A stretch of DNA of 49,014 nt from Fontibacillus panacisegetis (lineage in GTDB: Bacteria; Bacillota; Bacilli; Paenibacillales; Paenibacillaceae). The stretch is from assembly GCF_900102215.1 (NCBI RefSeq), contig NZ_FNBG01000035.1:1-49014 (forward strand). Reading direction: 5' to 3'. Made by a program: the position numbers and the translations under genes. Positions 25,714 through 35,009 of this stretch are shown piece by piece. The notes beneath the pieces are model-generated. The model did not search any database and was not told the DNA's origin. It was given only the letters and a program-made list of their open reading frames with translations. Position 1 is the stretch's first letter. Each line of letters starts with the position of its first letter.

Positions 25714-25739
25714 GTAAAAGTAATAAGAACACCTTAACA

Positions 25740-25768
25740 AGAATAACTTTATTATACGAATGTGTCAA
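25740..25768 (-). promoter_or_regulatory. Promoter of the riboswitch leader
   Basis: TTGACA (25763-25768) and TATTCT (25740-25745) are separated by exactly 17 bp on the minus strand. Transcription would begin near 25732, about 20 bases before the P1 stem of the riboswitch. Confidence 0.75.
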
Positions 25769-25974
25769 TTAAATTTATCAAGAATGTTCGGATTATATAG
25801 GTTTTATAATCAAAATAATCTTTAATCATATCTTAAAAATACTAAAACACGAATTATATTTCAGTAATTCTATAACGATTATTACGGGAATTAGCATTTC
25901 CGTTCCGTATATTATATAATTAGCTTATTTACAATCTTCATATCTTATCATTCAAAAGGAGTAGATTTACAACA
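25769..25974. other. AT-rich divergent intergenic region
   Basis: This gap between the riboswitch promoter and the CNNM gene holds no ORF. Near 25881-25902 an imperfect dyad (ACGGGAA, then TTTCCGT) precedes a TATAAT-like run that could serve the plus-strand gene. Nothing else was recognised. Confidence 0.4.
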
Positions 25975-27294
25975 ATGGACAGTGACAGGTTTTTGGTTTT
26001 AAACTTGGGTTTAATCGTCATCCTTATTGCGATGACCGCATTTTTCGTAGCAGTAGAGTTTGCAATCGTTCGGGTACGTAGCAGTAGAGTTGACCAGTTG
26101 ATTAGTGAAGGGCACAAGAACGCATTAGCCGTAAAGCAAGTAACAGCGAATCTGGATGAGTATTTATCGGCATGTCAATTAGGGATTACAATTACAGCTT
26201 TGGGTCTTGGTTGGCTGGGTGAGCCCACCATAGAGAAGATGCTGCATCCGTTATTCCACAGCCTGCATCTGCCAGATGCCGTTAGCGGTGTACTTTCTTT
26301 TATCATTGCGTTTGTAGTGGTCACTTATCTTCACGTCGTCGTCGGGGAGTTGACTCCAAAGACAATAGCGATTCGCAAAGCGGAAAGTGTAGCCATGTTT
26401 ACGGCAAAACCACTTATTTTGTTCAATAAACTCATGCGCCCTTTCATTTGGAGCTTGAACGGCTCAGCCAATCAATTGGTTAAGTTAATGGGTATCAAGC
26501 CAGCATCTGAGCATGAAGAAGCCCACTCTGAGGAAGAACTGCAAATCATTATTAACGAAAGCTATGAAAGCGGAAAAATTAATCAAAGCGAATACGGATA
26601 TGTTAACCGGATCTTTGCTTTTGATAATTTGCTCGCCAAGGAAATTATGGTACCTCGCACCGACATGGTGTGCTTATATACAGACAAGTCGCGCCAGGAA
26701 AATTTGGATATTATCAAGGAACAGCAATATACCAGATTCCCGGTCGTCAGCGGCAGCAAGGACAATATTATCGGTATTGTGAATACAAAGCAATTTTTCC
26801 TGGCATATGAGGATAATCCGAACCTTGAGGTAGCCTCTATCCTCCAGCCGGTTATGGCAGTATCTGAAGTAACCCCGGTCAATGAGCTGTTAAAAAGAAT
26901 GCAGCTGGAAGGCACTCATATTGCGATCCTGATTGACGAGTACGGCGGTACAGCAGGTCTCGTTACGATTGAGGATATACTGGAGGAAATCGTCGGTGAA
27001 ATTCGTGACGAATTCGACAAGGAAGAAGAGCAGCCAATTGTTCAGTTGAACGATAATCACCTTGTTGTAGACGGTAAAGTAACCGTCACCCAAATCAACG
27101 ATTTGCTGATGACCGAGCTTGATACAACCGACGTAGACACGATTGGCGGCTGGTTGTTCGGGATGCATCCGGAAATGAATATCGGTGAGATATACACTCA
27201 CCATAATCTTGACTTAAAGCTTCTCGAAAAAGAACCTCATCGATTCAGAAAAGTCGAAATCATTAAAAAGCAGCCTAGCGAACAAGCTTTCTAA
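25975..27294 (+). CDS. Hemolysin-family CNNM/CBS/CorC transporter
   Basis: The 439-residue membrane protein has an N-terminal CNNM (DUF21) domain with three to four spans (about 1-200). Its conserved parts include ACQLGITITALGLGWLGEP and HVVVGELTPKTIAIRKAE. A CBS pair (about 215-340) with VPRTDMVCLY and GTAGLVTIEDILEEIVGEI follows. A CorC/HlyC C-terminal domain (about 355-435) completes it. Relatives in Bacillota export or sense magnesium and other divalent cations; hemolysin is only a historical name. It is convergent with the beta-helix gene and shares a terminator with it. Confidence 0.92.
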   Translation: MDSDRFLVLNLGLIVILIAMTAFFVAVEFAIVRVRSSRVDQLISEGHKNALAVKQVTANLDEYLSACQLGITITALGLGWLGEPTIEKMLHPLFHSLHLPDAVSGVLSFIIAFVVVTYLHVVVGELTPKTIAIRKAESVAMFTAKPLILFNKLMRPFIWSLNGSANQLVKLMGIKPASEHEEAHSEEELQIIINESYESGKINQSEYGYVNRIFAFDNLLAKEIMVPRTDMVCLYTDKSRQENLDIIKEQQYTRFPVVSGSKDNIIGIVNTKQFFLAYEDNPNLEVASILQPVMAVSEVTPVNELLKRMQLEGTHIAILIDEYGGTAGLVTIEDILEEIVGEIRDEFDKEEEQPIVQLNDNHLVVDGKVTVTQINDLLMTELDTTDVDTIGGWLFGMHPEMNIGEIYTHHNLDLKLLEKEPHRFRKVEIIKKQPSEQAF

Positions 27295-27305
27295 CAAAAT
27301 TCAAT

Positions 27306-27336
27306 CCCCCTCCTATTTTGATGGAGGGGGATTTTT
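27306..27336. terminator. Bidirectional terminator between convergent genes
   Basis: CCCCCTCC and GGAGGGGG form an eight-pair GC-rich stem with a nine-base loop, followed on the plus strand by ATTTTT. It serves the CNNM gene and probably slows read-through from the beta-helix gene as well. Confidence 0.85.
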
Positions 27337-27340
27337 CAGC

Positions 27341-28609
27341 TTACATAATAACTACATTTTGGTTGGAAGGGGCGGTTTGAATCGTATATTTCGGTGCCTG
27401 AATACGATTGAAGCTGCACATAATATTACTCTGAACATACCCTGGTAAATACGTACTTAGATCGATCCCTCCTCCCTGCATTTTAATATCATTATTGCTG
27501 ATTAAGCCTGAATTCGCATTTTTCCATATCCATATTCCTCTTTCGCCATTGCTTAAATGGTTAGTTAACACTTTAAAATTAACGATATTACCAAGCCGGA
27601 TAGCAGTTTTACCTTGAATATTGCTTGAATCGCCCATACTGATGCTGTTGCTTTGAATCGTTATATCATCAGCGGCTTCATTGAAATCTACCTCTATCCC
27701 TGAGTAGAAGCTGCCGCTGCCCGAGATCATATTGCTCTCAATTAAATGATTACTGCCATATATGCTGATAGCCGAGTACATGTCCGGTGCAAGCCCGCCC
27801 TTATCTGTCCCCTTGTAATAGTTATTGTTTAAATAGGTATTCGTTATCTGATTACCTACTATCATTGTTCCATTGGCATATATTTTTATGGCTCTCTTGG
27901 CACAATGATCAAACCGATTATTGCTTATTATGCTATACACATCTTGCCCCTCGTTATGATCCATTGCACGATCTTCAATATAAATGCCATCTCCGTCATC
28001 CGCCGGCTCCACATGATGAATATAACATCCTGTTATTAGTAAATTTCTAACAATGGTCTCAGTGCTCTCCCATGCTGTGGTAACGTATATTCCTCTAGCT
28101 ATTAAACTGCCACTTGTTAAATTGGTAGCTAATATATTGGATATTTTCGTGCCAGTTATAACGATATCCTTTGAATTTCCATATACAGTGATTCCCGATA
28201 CAACACCAATATAATAATCGCTATCCGGATCAGAGCTATGCGCAGCGTTTGCAACAAAAGAATTACTTATATTGATTCTATGGCTTCCCCCGCCAATAAC
28301 TACCACACGGTTCACCCGATTGTTTCCATCAAAAGATATTGAACTAATGCTAATATCGTCACCTTCAATACGAATCAGTTCCATACCAAAATATTTTGAA
28401 TCTGCTTTAATAACCGCCGAACCCCCCGTACCCTTAACGATCGTACCGCTGCTGATCTTAAGACTCTTCTCTGGATTTATCATATAAACACCATTTGGAA
28501 AATAAACCGTATCCCCTCGTTGTGCCGCTAACTGAAAAGCCTTCTGAATGACTGCCGTATCATCATGTCGACCGTTGCCCCGAGCTCCAAGATTTTTAAC
28601 ATTAATCAT
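27341..28609 (-). CDS. Right-handed parallel beta-helix protein (pectate-lyase superfamily)
   Basis: The 422-residue protein starts MINVKNLGARGNGRHDDTAVIQKAF, the pectate-lyase-3 type opening, and continues with asparagine/isoleucine-rich coils of a parallel beta-helix (repeated SNNRF, ISGSGSFYSG and NDIKMQGGG type turns). No signal peptide is visible. Such proteins include polysaccharide lyases, epimerases and tail-spike-like proteins; no catalytic site can be assigned. The ATG at 28609 has AGGAGG eight bases upstream; the ORF is open to 28633. Confidence 0.82.
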   Translation of the reverse strand: MINVKNLGARGNGRHDDTAVIQKAFQLAAQRGDTVYFPNGVYMINPEKSLKISSGTIVKGTGGSAVIKADSKYFGMELIRIEGDDISISSISFDGNNRVNRVVVIGGGSHRINISNSFVANAAHSSDPDSDYYIGVVSGITVYGNSKDIVITGTKISNILATNLTSGSLIARGIYVTTAWESTETIVRNLLITGCYIHHVEPADDGDGIYIEDRAMDHNEGQDVYSIISNNRFDHCAKRAIKIYANGTMIVGNQITNTYLNNNYYKGTDKGGLAPDMYSAISIYGSNHLIESNMISGSGSFYSGIEVDFNEAADDITIQSNSISMGDSSNIQGKTAIRLGNIVNFKVLTNHLSNGERGIWIWKNANSGLISNNDIKMQGGGIDLSTYLPGYVQSNIMCSFNRIQAPKYTIQTAPSNQNVVIM

Positions 28610-28659
28610 GGCCCATTCCTCCTGTACATCCATCGATGCGGATCACTGGCCCCGCTCGT

Positions 28660-28708
28660 GAAGCTATCATTTTTGTTGCTTAATTTTATTAAATATCGTG
28701 ATAGCTTC
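28660..28708 (-). promoter_or_regulatory. Inverted repeat upstream of the beta-helix gene
   Basis: GAAGCTATCA and TGATAGCTTC are perfect ten-base arms separated by 29 AT-rich bases. They lie about 50 bp before the beta-helix start. The pair may form a leader hairpin or bind a regulator. Confidence 0.5.
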
Positions 28709-28727
28709 GGGAACAATTGGTAAATGT

Positions 28728-28779
28728 CCAAAAAGGCTGACCCAAAATCATTCGCTTGAATGACCTTGGGTACAGCCTT
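28728..28779 (-). terminator. Intrinsic terminator of the PRK06851-like gene
   Basis: On the minus strand AAGGCTG pairs with CAGCCTT, and inside it ACCCAA and TCATTC pair with matching segments to give a long stem. TTTTT follows immediately. The stop codon of the ATPase gene lies about 20 bp upstream. Confidence 0.85.
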
Positions 28780-28798
28780 GTTTGTTTGCTTCCTGTAA

Positions 28799-29866
28799 CT
28801 ATACCTCTGTCAGCCACCCTGACAGTAACGATGTATCGGCAGTTGTCGCGTAAATGGCTTGCAGCTCATCACGCAGCTCTTTTACTTGGGTCAGGTAAGC
28901 TATCGATTCCCGCATGGACTTGGAGTATTGCTCCTTGACTATAGCGATCTCCTCAGCATATTTTTCATCCGTTCCCTCTGTAATGGCAAGGTCATACACA
29001 TCCAGGATGACGTCACCGTCACGACTTGGGTAATGTTCATGCGGTGCAGTACTATCGAAAATAGCTAAGCTCAAATTACGAAAAATCAGCATATCCAGAC
29101 TATTGGAATCAAATCCACAATGATAAATCTCCGTATCGATCCCCTTATCAGCCGCTGATGCCGCAAGCTTTTTAAACAAAGTAGATTTACCAGAGCCTGG
29201 ACGACCCTTAACAAAAACACGATTTTGCAGTCCAGCCGTCAAGTTGGGAATAAAATCTACCGCCCCTTTGGATGTTGCTGCTCCAAGAAAACGATGGATT
29301 TCGCTTCCCTTGTGATTCTGATCTCCCGATGTACGATGTAAGTATTTGTCTGACCACTCGATGGCCAGTTGATCCATTCGATCTCTGTCAAGATTGTCGA
29401 TATAGAGCTTCTCCCAGTCATCATGAATCCGGAGTGTTTTATGGAAGGTCTCATAGGCTTTGTTGTATAAGCCCTCTATCTCTTCCTCCAGTTCTTTAAT
29501 ACGCACCGCTGCTTCAGCTAATTTTTGTGTATCCAAAGATGAACGTAAATCAATGTAATGTATTTCGCCATCGCTATTAGATTGCAGTTCCTCGGACCAT
29601 ACCTCACCGTCAATGACAGCAACAGAGAAATCTTCGATAATGATCCCTTCAAGTAAATCACTGTCCAGAGCCTGATGGATGAAATGCAATTTGGAATCGT
29701 TCTGCAAGCAGATCTGTGCCAGATCTGCAATGGCCTTCTCCGTTCCTCCCGGATAACCCTGTAATACGTAAATGGCACTCAGTCCCTGAAGTACCGAATC
29801 CGTTAGACTAAACAATCCCTGAGCCGTATTCCCTCGAGCAAAATAATGAATACTTGTATCCGCCAT
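28799..29866 (-). CDS. PRK06851-like P-loop ATPase with a degenerate N-terminal P-loop
   Basis: The protein (355 residues) resembles the PRK06851 group, which has two P-loop halves. The C-terminal half keeps an intact Walker A (VKGRPGSGKSTLFKK, about 218-232) and the FDSTAPHEH stretch expected after it. The equivalent N-terminal site (about 36-45) reads LQGYPGGTEK, so the glycine-lysine-serine needed for nucleotide binding is lost. A coiled-coil stretch joins the halves. The biological role of this family is not known. It is read 80 bp after a thioredoxin-like gene on the same strand. Confidence 0.8.
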   Translation of the reverse strand: MADTSIHYFARGNTAQGLFSLTDSVLQGLSAIYVLQGYPGGTEKAIADLAQICLQNDSKLHFIHQALDSDLLEGIIIEDFSVAVIDGEVWSEELQSNSDGEIHYIDLRSSLDTQKLAEAAVRIKELEEEIEGLYNKAYETFHKTLRIHDDWEKLYIDNLDRDRMDQLAIEWSDKYLHRTSGDQNHKGSEIHRFLGAATSKGAVDFIPNLTAGLQNRVFVKGRPGSGKSTLFKKLAASAADKGIDTEIYHCGFDSNSLDMLIFRNLSLAIFDSTAPHEHYPSRDGDVILDVYDLAITEGTDEKYAEEIAIVKEQYSKSMRESIAYLTQVKELRDELQAIYATTADTSLLSGWLTEV

Positions 29867-29946
29867 TTCCTGCTCTAACTCCCTTCCCTGCTCCGAAGCC
29901 GGATGTATAATACCTTACATCCTATGCAACATACCGATGCTGTGTG

Positions 29947-30282
29947 TTAGCCTAGTTTCAGCCATGTATATAGATCAACTACCGATCCCATAGCATACTC
30001 CATTCGTACAGGCTCTCCATTTTCCAGCACAATCAGGCAAGGAACACTCGTTATTTGCCAGCGGTCACGCAGGGTGGGGCTATAATTAATGTTTATTTTG
30101 GAGACAGGAATAACCGGTCCTGAGGATACAGCAATCTGGAGCATCTTCTCCGCAAGCTTGCAGGTTCCGCACATGGAAGTATAAAAAAAGAGGCTTTCAA
30201 GGCCACGGCCTGCTGAGCTTGCCACTGTGTTATGGTCTTCGAGCCATTGGCCCTCCGTCGTTTCTGGAATATGATTTTGCAT
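29947..30282 (-). CDS. Thioredoxin-like protein
   Basis: The 111-residue thioredoxin-fold protein has the active-site motif FFYTSMCGTCKLAEKM, a CxxC with Gly-Thr between the cysteines, and a cis-proline region in TSVPCLIVLENG. It has no signal peptide and should act in the cytoplasm, reducing or shielding a partner protein. It precedes the PRK06851-like ATPase gene, which suggests a two-gene unit. Confidence 0.87.
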   Translation of the reverse strand: MQNHIPETTEGQWLEDHNTVASSAGRGLESLFFYTSMCGTCKLAEKMLQIAVSSGPVIPVSKININYSPTLRDRWQITSVPCLIVLENGEPVRMEYAMGSVVDLYTWLKLG

Positions 30283-30316
30283 CTGTTTAGTCCCCCCCGT
30301 CTATCCTTAAAGATAG

Positions 30317-31192
30317 TTATTGTCCAATTGTGCTGCGATAGTTCCTTGGAGAGATACCGCTAATTCTTTTGAATACCTTGGAAAAATAAAACATATCTTT
30401 ATAACCGAGCGCCGCGCTAATTTCCTGGATACTCATGTCCGAGTTCAGCAATATTTTTTTCGCTTCTGCCATTTTAAGCCGGTGGATATATTCATTCAAG
30501 GGATAACCCGTATACTCATGCACTACTCTGCGCAGGGTGGATACGGAGATGTGGTGTCTGGCAGCGATATGACTGGCAATATTGCCTGAGATCTGAGGTG
30601 GCAGAACACCATTCGAAATGTCCTCCATTAAATTGACAACCCATTTCCCCCGATTCCCGGAATCTTCATTATCACCTTGAGAAACAAGCTCATAGAGAAA
30701 AGATTCGATCATTAGCGCAGCTCTATCCAGATTGCTTGGAGCTCCGCTATCAATGAGTGTGAACAGCATTTCCATTTTGCTTAATGCCGCATCATTAATG
30801 ATCGCTCTTTTTACAAGCTCAGGAGACGACAGCCAATGCTCAAGCCACTCTTTTGTTCGCTCACCCTGGATTGTGAAATAATACTCATCCCAGCATCCAC
30901 CCTCATCAGGACCGTAATTAAACACTGCACCCGGGTAAAAGCAAAACCACGATCCGGCGTTTACCCTCTGTTTATCGCTATCGTTCACTTGATAGTATCC
31001 TTCTCCAGCAGTAATTACAGCGAATGCGAAGTCTTGAAAGACGGCTCCCTCTCGCCGCAAGGTTCTGCACGGCAGATGACCGGCACCCACAACAGAGAGC
31101 GATTTGATCTTCTGCTTGCCGGAATCTGCTATCGGGTTGAAGACACGTATCGGCTCAGAACTGATCATATAATCCATGTATCTTATCATCAT
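30317..31192 (-). CDS. AraC-family transcriptional regulator
   Basis: The regulator has about 291 residues: an N-terminal cupin-like sugar-sensing domain and a C-terminal double helix-turn-helix (HHISVSTLRRVVHEYTGYP, then MSIQEISAALGYKDMFYFSKVFKR). ATG 31192 has AAGGGG nine bases upstream; the first ATG at 31198 would be too close. It is divergent from the Gfo/Idh oxidoreductase operon and is the likely activator of it, with the 129-bp gap as control region. Confidence 0.9.
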   Translation of the reverse strand: MMIRYMDYMISSEPIRVFNPIADSGKQKIKSLSVVGAGHLPCRTLRREGAVFQDFAFAVITAGEGYYQVNDSDKQRVNAGSWFCFYPGAVFNYGPDEGGCWDEYYFTIQGERTKEWLEHWLSSPELVKRAIINDAALSKMEMLFTLIDSGAPSNLDRAALMIESFLYELVSQGDNEDSGNRGKWVVNLMEDISNGVLPPQISGNIASHIAARHHISVSTLRRVVHEYTGYPLNEYIHRLKMAEAKKILLNSDMSIQEISAALGYKDMFYFSKVFKRISGISPRNYRSTIGQ

Positions 31193-31253
31193 GAACATTT
31201 TCCCCTTAATATCAGTGTGGTAAATTTATATCAAGTGAACAAATAACACATAT

Positions 31254-31263
31254 TGTCTAGACA
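31254..31263. promoter_or_regulatory. Palindrome in the divergent control region
   Basis: TGTCTAGACA is a perfect ten-base palindrome about 60 bp from both gene starts in the gap between the AraC gene and the oxidoreductase operon. It may be part of a regulator site. A ten-base palindrome can also arise by chance. Confidence 0.35.
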
Positions 31264-31321
31264 TAAGTTAAGTATCATTGTATCAAATAAGCACATATCT
31301 CGAAAGAAAGCAGGCGATTCG

Positions 31322-32383
31322 ATGAGCAAATTAAAAATAGCCATTATCGGCAACGGCTCTATTTCAGAGTCCCATCTAAAAGCTTATCACAACAATTCAA
31401 AATGCCAGCTATGGGCTATTTGTGACGTTAACGAAGAGAGAGCACGCAAAACAGCCAGTCAGTACGATATTCCCCATGTCTATACCGATTATCGTGAGCT
31501 TCTGGGCAACCCTGATCTCGATGCAGTCAGTATTTGTACATGGAATAACACACATGCTGAAATCAGCATCGCCGCTCTTGAGGCCGGAAAAAGTGTTCTA
31601 TGCGAGAAGCCTCTATGCAAAACAGTAGATGAAGCCCTGCTCATACAAGAAGCAGCTCATCGTACAGGAGGGCTGCTTCAGGTCGGATATGTCCGCCGCC
31701 ACGCTTCCAATATTGAAGTACTAAAAAAATTTATCGATGCAGGCGATCTCGGAGAAATTTATTATGCCAAAGCCAGCCTGCTCCGTCGCTTAGGCAATCC
31801 TGGGGGATGGTTCTCGGATAAGGAACGCTCCGGTGGCGGCCCGCTCATCGATATCGGAGTACATGTCATTGACCTTTGCTGGTATCTAATGGGCAAACCA
31901 CAGGTCAAATCCGTGAAGGGACATACCTATCAAAAGCTCGGCAACCGATCTAATATCGAAAACTATCATTTCTATCAGGCCGCTGATTACGACGCTAAAA
32001 ACAATACTGTCGAAGATATAGCTAACGCTTTGATTACATTCGAAAATGGCGCTTCACTTATGGTTGATGTCAGCTTCTCGCTCCATGCTCGGCAAAACTC
32101 CTCGCTCATCAACATTTATGGTGACAAGGGCGGTGCTGAAATTGAACCCCAGCTCTCGATCGTGACGGAGCGCCACAACACCATCCTTAACATAGATCCG
32201 CAAATCAGCCATCCCGGCTTTGATTTTGTGAGCAGCTTCCAGAATGAGATCGACCATTTCGTGAATTGCTGCCTTGGAACCGAAAAAACAATCAGCCCTG
32301 TTGAGGACGGGGTTCAAATGATTAAAATACTTAACGCCATCTATCAATCTGCTGCAGATGGGCGAGAAATCCAGTTCGATTAA
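31322..32383 (+). CDS. Gfo/Idh/MocA-family oxidoreductase
   Basis: The 353-residue NAD(P)-dependent oxidoreductase has an N-terminal Rossmann fold (IAIIGNGSISESHLKAYHN) and the family signature EKPLCKT, followed by the beta-sheet substrate domain. Relatives oxidise inositol, glucose derivatives or sugar acids. ATG 31322 is preferred over the longer ORF opening at 31253 because homologues begin near the Rossmann fold. It heads a three-gene operon with two sugar isomerase/epimerase-like proteins, a combination typical of uncommon-sugar or inositol-like catabolism. Confidence 0.9.
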   Translation: MSKLKIAIIGNGSISESHLKAYHNNSKCQLWAICDVNEERARKTASQYDIPHVYTDYRELLGNPDLDAVSICTWNNTHAEISIAALEAGKSVLCEKPLCKTVDEALLIQEAAHRTGGLLQVGYVRRHASNIEVLKKFIDAGDLGEIYYAKASLLRRLGNPGGWFSDKERSGGGPLIDIGVHVIDLCWYLMGKPQVKSVKGHTYQKLGNRSNIENYHFYQAADYDAKNNTVEDIANALITFENGASLMVDVSFSLHARQNSSLINIYGDKGGAEIEPQLSIVTERHNTILNIDPQISHPGFDFVSSFQNEIDHFVNCCLGTEKTISPVEDGVQMIKILNAIYQSAADGREIQFD

Positions 32384-32404
32384 TGTGAGGAGCAGGTGAT
32401 TAAA

Positions 32405-33289
32405 TTGAGTGAAAACTTATTAACGAACAAAATCGGCATTATTGTTGACAGCTTTGGTCTGGGCGTATGGGAAGGCTTGAAAAAAGCACATGAGGTCGGT
32501 GCAGAGGGAGTGCAAATCTACGCTGTTTCGGGAGAAATGGACCCGGCGATACTGACCGGGGTTAAGCGTAAAGAGCTGCGTAATTACATTGATGGTCTTG
32601 GACTGGAAATATCAGCGCTCTGTGGAGACCTTGGCGGGCACGGCTTTCAGGATTCCGTCGCGAATCACGATAAGATCGAAAAGTCCAAACGAATCCTCGA
32701 TCTTGCGGTTGAGCTCGGAACTCGTATAGTAACTACACATATCGGGATCGTACCTGAGGACAAAAACAGCCGCATCTATGAATCGATGCAGCAGGCCTGT
32801 GAGGAGCTCGGCGTGTATGCCAACAGCATGAATGCTTATTTTGCCATTGAAACTGGGCCTGAGACAGCGGCGCATTTAAAGAGCTTCCTCGATACATTCA
32901 GCACTAAAGGTGTCTCCGTCAACTTTGACCCGGCAAATATGGTTATGGTAACCGGAGATGATCCAGTGCAAGGCGTCAAGTTGCTTAAGGATTACATCGT
33001 TCATACCCACGTCAAGGATGGCAGACAGAATCGCCCGATTGACCCGAAGGATGTATATGGATATTTAGGCTACTCCCCTATGGATCATGGGCAAATCGCT
33101 GAGATGGCCTCCTCTGGCGCTGCTTTTGAAGAGGTTCCGCTTGGTGAAGGAGCGGTTGATTTCCCCGCTTACTTTGCTGCCCTACAGAGCATTGGATACA
33201 GTGGGTATTTAACAATAGAACGTGAAGTAGGCGACAATCCCGCCGATGACATTCAAAGAGCGGTCAATTTCATTCGCTCCTATCGTTGA
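32405..33289 (+). CDS. Sugar phosphate isomerase/epimerase (xylose-isomerase-like TIM barrel)
   Basis: The product, about 294 residues, is an AP-endonuclease-2/xylose-isomerase-like TIM barrel. Conserved metal-site neighbourhoods are visible: IETGPE, FDPANMV and HTHVKDG, with the late IEREVGDNP. It follows the oxidoreductase by about 20 bp. A TTG start at 32405 has better spacing from GAGGAG than the GTG at 32396. The substrate is unknown; oxidoreductase/epimerase pairs often act on the same keto-sugar. Confidence 0.88.
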   Translation: MSENLLTNKIGIIVDSFGLGVWEGLKKAHEVGAEGVQIYAVSGEMDPAILTGVKRKELRNYIDGLGLEISALCGDLGGHGFQDSVANHDKIEKSKRILDLAVELGTRIVTTHIGIVPEDKNSRIYESMQQACEELGVYANSMNAYFAIETGPETAAHLKSFLDTFSTKGVSVNFDPANMVMVTGDDPVQGVKLLKDYIVHTHVKDGRQNRPIDPKDVYGYLGYSPMDHGQIAEMASSGAAFEEVPLGEGAVDFPAYFAALQSIGYSGYLTIEREVGDNPADDIQRAVNFIRSYR

Positions 33290-33316
33290 TAGGCGATATA
33301 GCAAGGAGATGAAATC

Positions 33317-34174
33317 ATGAAGCTTGGAATAAGCTCATACAGTCTTTATCAAGCTATGCAGGAAGGCACCATGTCCATTCTGGATGTTATTGAGTGGATC
33401 GCAGATATTGGCGGCGAACATATCGAGATCGTCCCTCTGGGCTTTGATTTTACCAACAATCCTGAGTTAATCCACAAGCTCAAAGAGAAGGCATATCAGG
33501 TTGGAATCGATATTTCCAACTACGCTATCGGGGCGAATTTTGTTACAGAATCCAAGGAAGCTTATGAGAAGGAAATCAACCGCGTGAAGGGCGAGGTCGA
33601 TATCGCACACCTGCTTGGTGTGAAATTAATGCGTCACGACGTAGCCTCAAGACCCGATCCATCGATCATTCATTTTAACCATGATCTTGAAAGTCTAGCG
33701 AGCGCCTGCAGAACCATTGCTGATTATGCAAGCAAATATCAGATTATAACGAGTGTAGAAAACCATGGCTACTACATTCAAGCCAGCGACCGAGTGCTCT
33801 CTCTAATGGATGCTGTAAATCGTCCAAACTTTAAAACAACACTGGATGTCGGCAATTTCGTATGTGTTGATGAGAACCCCCTCTTCGCTGTTCAAAAAAA
33901 CATCCGCTATGCCTCAATGGTTCACATCAAAGACTTCTACATTCGTCAGGCTGGCAGGAATCCGGGAGAGGGCTGGTTTAAGAGCGCGGGTGGCAGTTAC
34001 TTGCGTGGAGCAATCGCCGGACAAGGAGATTTGCCGCTATGGGACATTTTGCGGATAGTAAAAGGCTCAGGCTACAACGGTTACCTGTCTATTGAATTCG
34101 AGGGTATGGAAGATTGTCGAAAAGGAACCCGAATTGCCTTGGATAATGTGCGCCGAATCTGGAACGAGGTCTAA
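33317..34174 (+). CDS. Second sugar phosphate isomerase/epimerase
   Basis: This is another TIM-barrel isomerase/epimerase, of 285 residues, with SVENHGYYIQ, TTLDVGNFVC and MVHIKDFYIR as metal-site-like segments and a terminal YLSIEFEGMEDC. It differs from the preceding protein and is read 27 bp after it with a good AAGGAG site. The pair probably performs successive or alternative steps in the same sugar pathway. An exact reaction cannot be assigned. Confidence 0.88.
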   Translation: MKLGISSYSLYQAMQEGTMSILDVIEWIADIGGEHIEIVPLGFDFTNNPELIHKLKEKAYQVGIDISNYAIGANFVTESKEAYEKEINRVKGEVDIAHLLGVKLMRHDVASRPDPSIIHFNHDLESLASACRTIADYASKYQIITSVENHGYYIQASDRVLSLMDAVNRPNFKTTLDVGNFVCVDENPLFAVQKNIRYASMVHIKDFYIRQAGRNPGEGWFKSAGGSYLRGAIAGQGDLPLWDILRIVKGSGYNGYLSIEFEGMEDCRKGTRIALDNVRRIWNEV

Positions 34175-34193
34175 CTAAATATTCATTTATTCC

Positions 34194-34238
34194 AAGAGCT
34201 GTTACCCTGTCATCCATGATGATAGGAGCGCAGCTCTT
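34194..34238 (+). terminator. Weak terminator after the isomerase operon
   Basis: AAGAGCTG and CAGCTCTT can form an eight-pair stem over a long loop. The following CTCTTATG is only moderately T-rich, so termination may be partial. Confidence 0.4.
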
Positions 34239-34328
34239 CTCTTATGAATTTGTGAATTAGCCATAATTGCGATATATTGGCATCATAATTAAGGGGCGAA
34301 CTTATACACCTCAAGGAGATGTTACGCT

Positions 34329-35009
34329 GTGATACATATTTTAATTGCAGATGATGACGAGCATATTCGGAAGCTGCTGAGTCATTATCTACAAGCTGAA
34401 GGATACCATGTCATCGAAGCCGCAGACGGGATCGAAGCCTCAGCCTGTCTCTCGGATCGACAAATTAATCTTGCCATTGTAGATGTCATGATGCCAGGCA
34501 AGGACGGGTTTCAGCTATGCGAGGAGATCAGACAGTTCTATGATTTCCCCGTCATTCTGCTGACGGCTAAAGATCAGCTGGCTGATAAAGAAAAGGGCTA
34601 CCTCGTTGGAACGGATGATTATGTCACTAAACCTTTTGAGCCTAAAGAGCTGTTGTTTCGAATCAAGGCGCTTCTGCGCAGATTTCAAATGGTCAACGCG
34701 CAGACGATCACATTAGGAAATACCGTCATTAATCGAAAGAGCTTCGAGATTAGCTGCAGGGGGCAACAAATTATGCTGCCGCTGAAAGAATTTGAATTAT
34801 TGTTCCATCTCGCCAGCTACCCTAACCGAATTTTCACACGCGAAGAACTCATTGAGCACATTTGGGGATACGACTTTGATGGAGATGAGCGGACGGTAGA
34901 TGTCCACATCAAACGACTTCGGGCAAGATTCTCCGACAACAGCAACAATGATTTCATCATTACGACGGTTCGTGGAGTCGGGTACAAACTGGAGGTTACT
35001 GCTTCGTGA
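34329..35009 (+). CDS. hssR: Haem-response regulator HssR-like (OmpR family)
   Basis: The 226-residue response regulator has a receiver domain with the acidic pair DDDEH, the phosphorylatable aspartate in LAIVDVMMPG, and lysine in TKPFEPKELL, then an OmpR-type winged helix (EERTVDVHIKRLRARF-like region). Length and gene context match HssR. A probable HssR box lies before the downstream hrtB gene. The GTG start has AAGGAG ten bases upstream. The stop overlaps the kinase start by four bases. Confidence 0.87.
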   Translation: MIHILIADDDEHIRKLLSHYLQAEGYHVIEAADGIEASACLSDRQINLAIVDVMMPGKDGFQLCEEIRQFYDFPVILLTAKDQLADKEKGYLVGTDDYVTKPFEPKELLFRIKALLRRFQMVNAQTITLGNTVINRKSFEISCRGQQIMLPLKEFELLFHLASYPNRIFTREELIEHIWGYDFDGDERTVDVHIKRLRARFSDNSNNDFIITTVRGVGYKLEVTAS

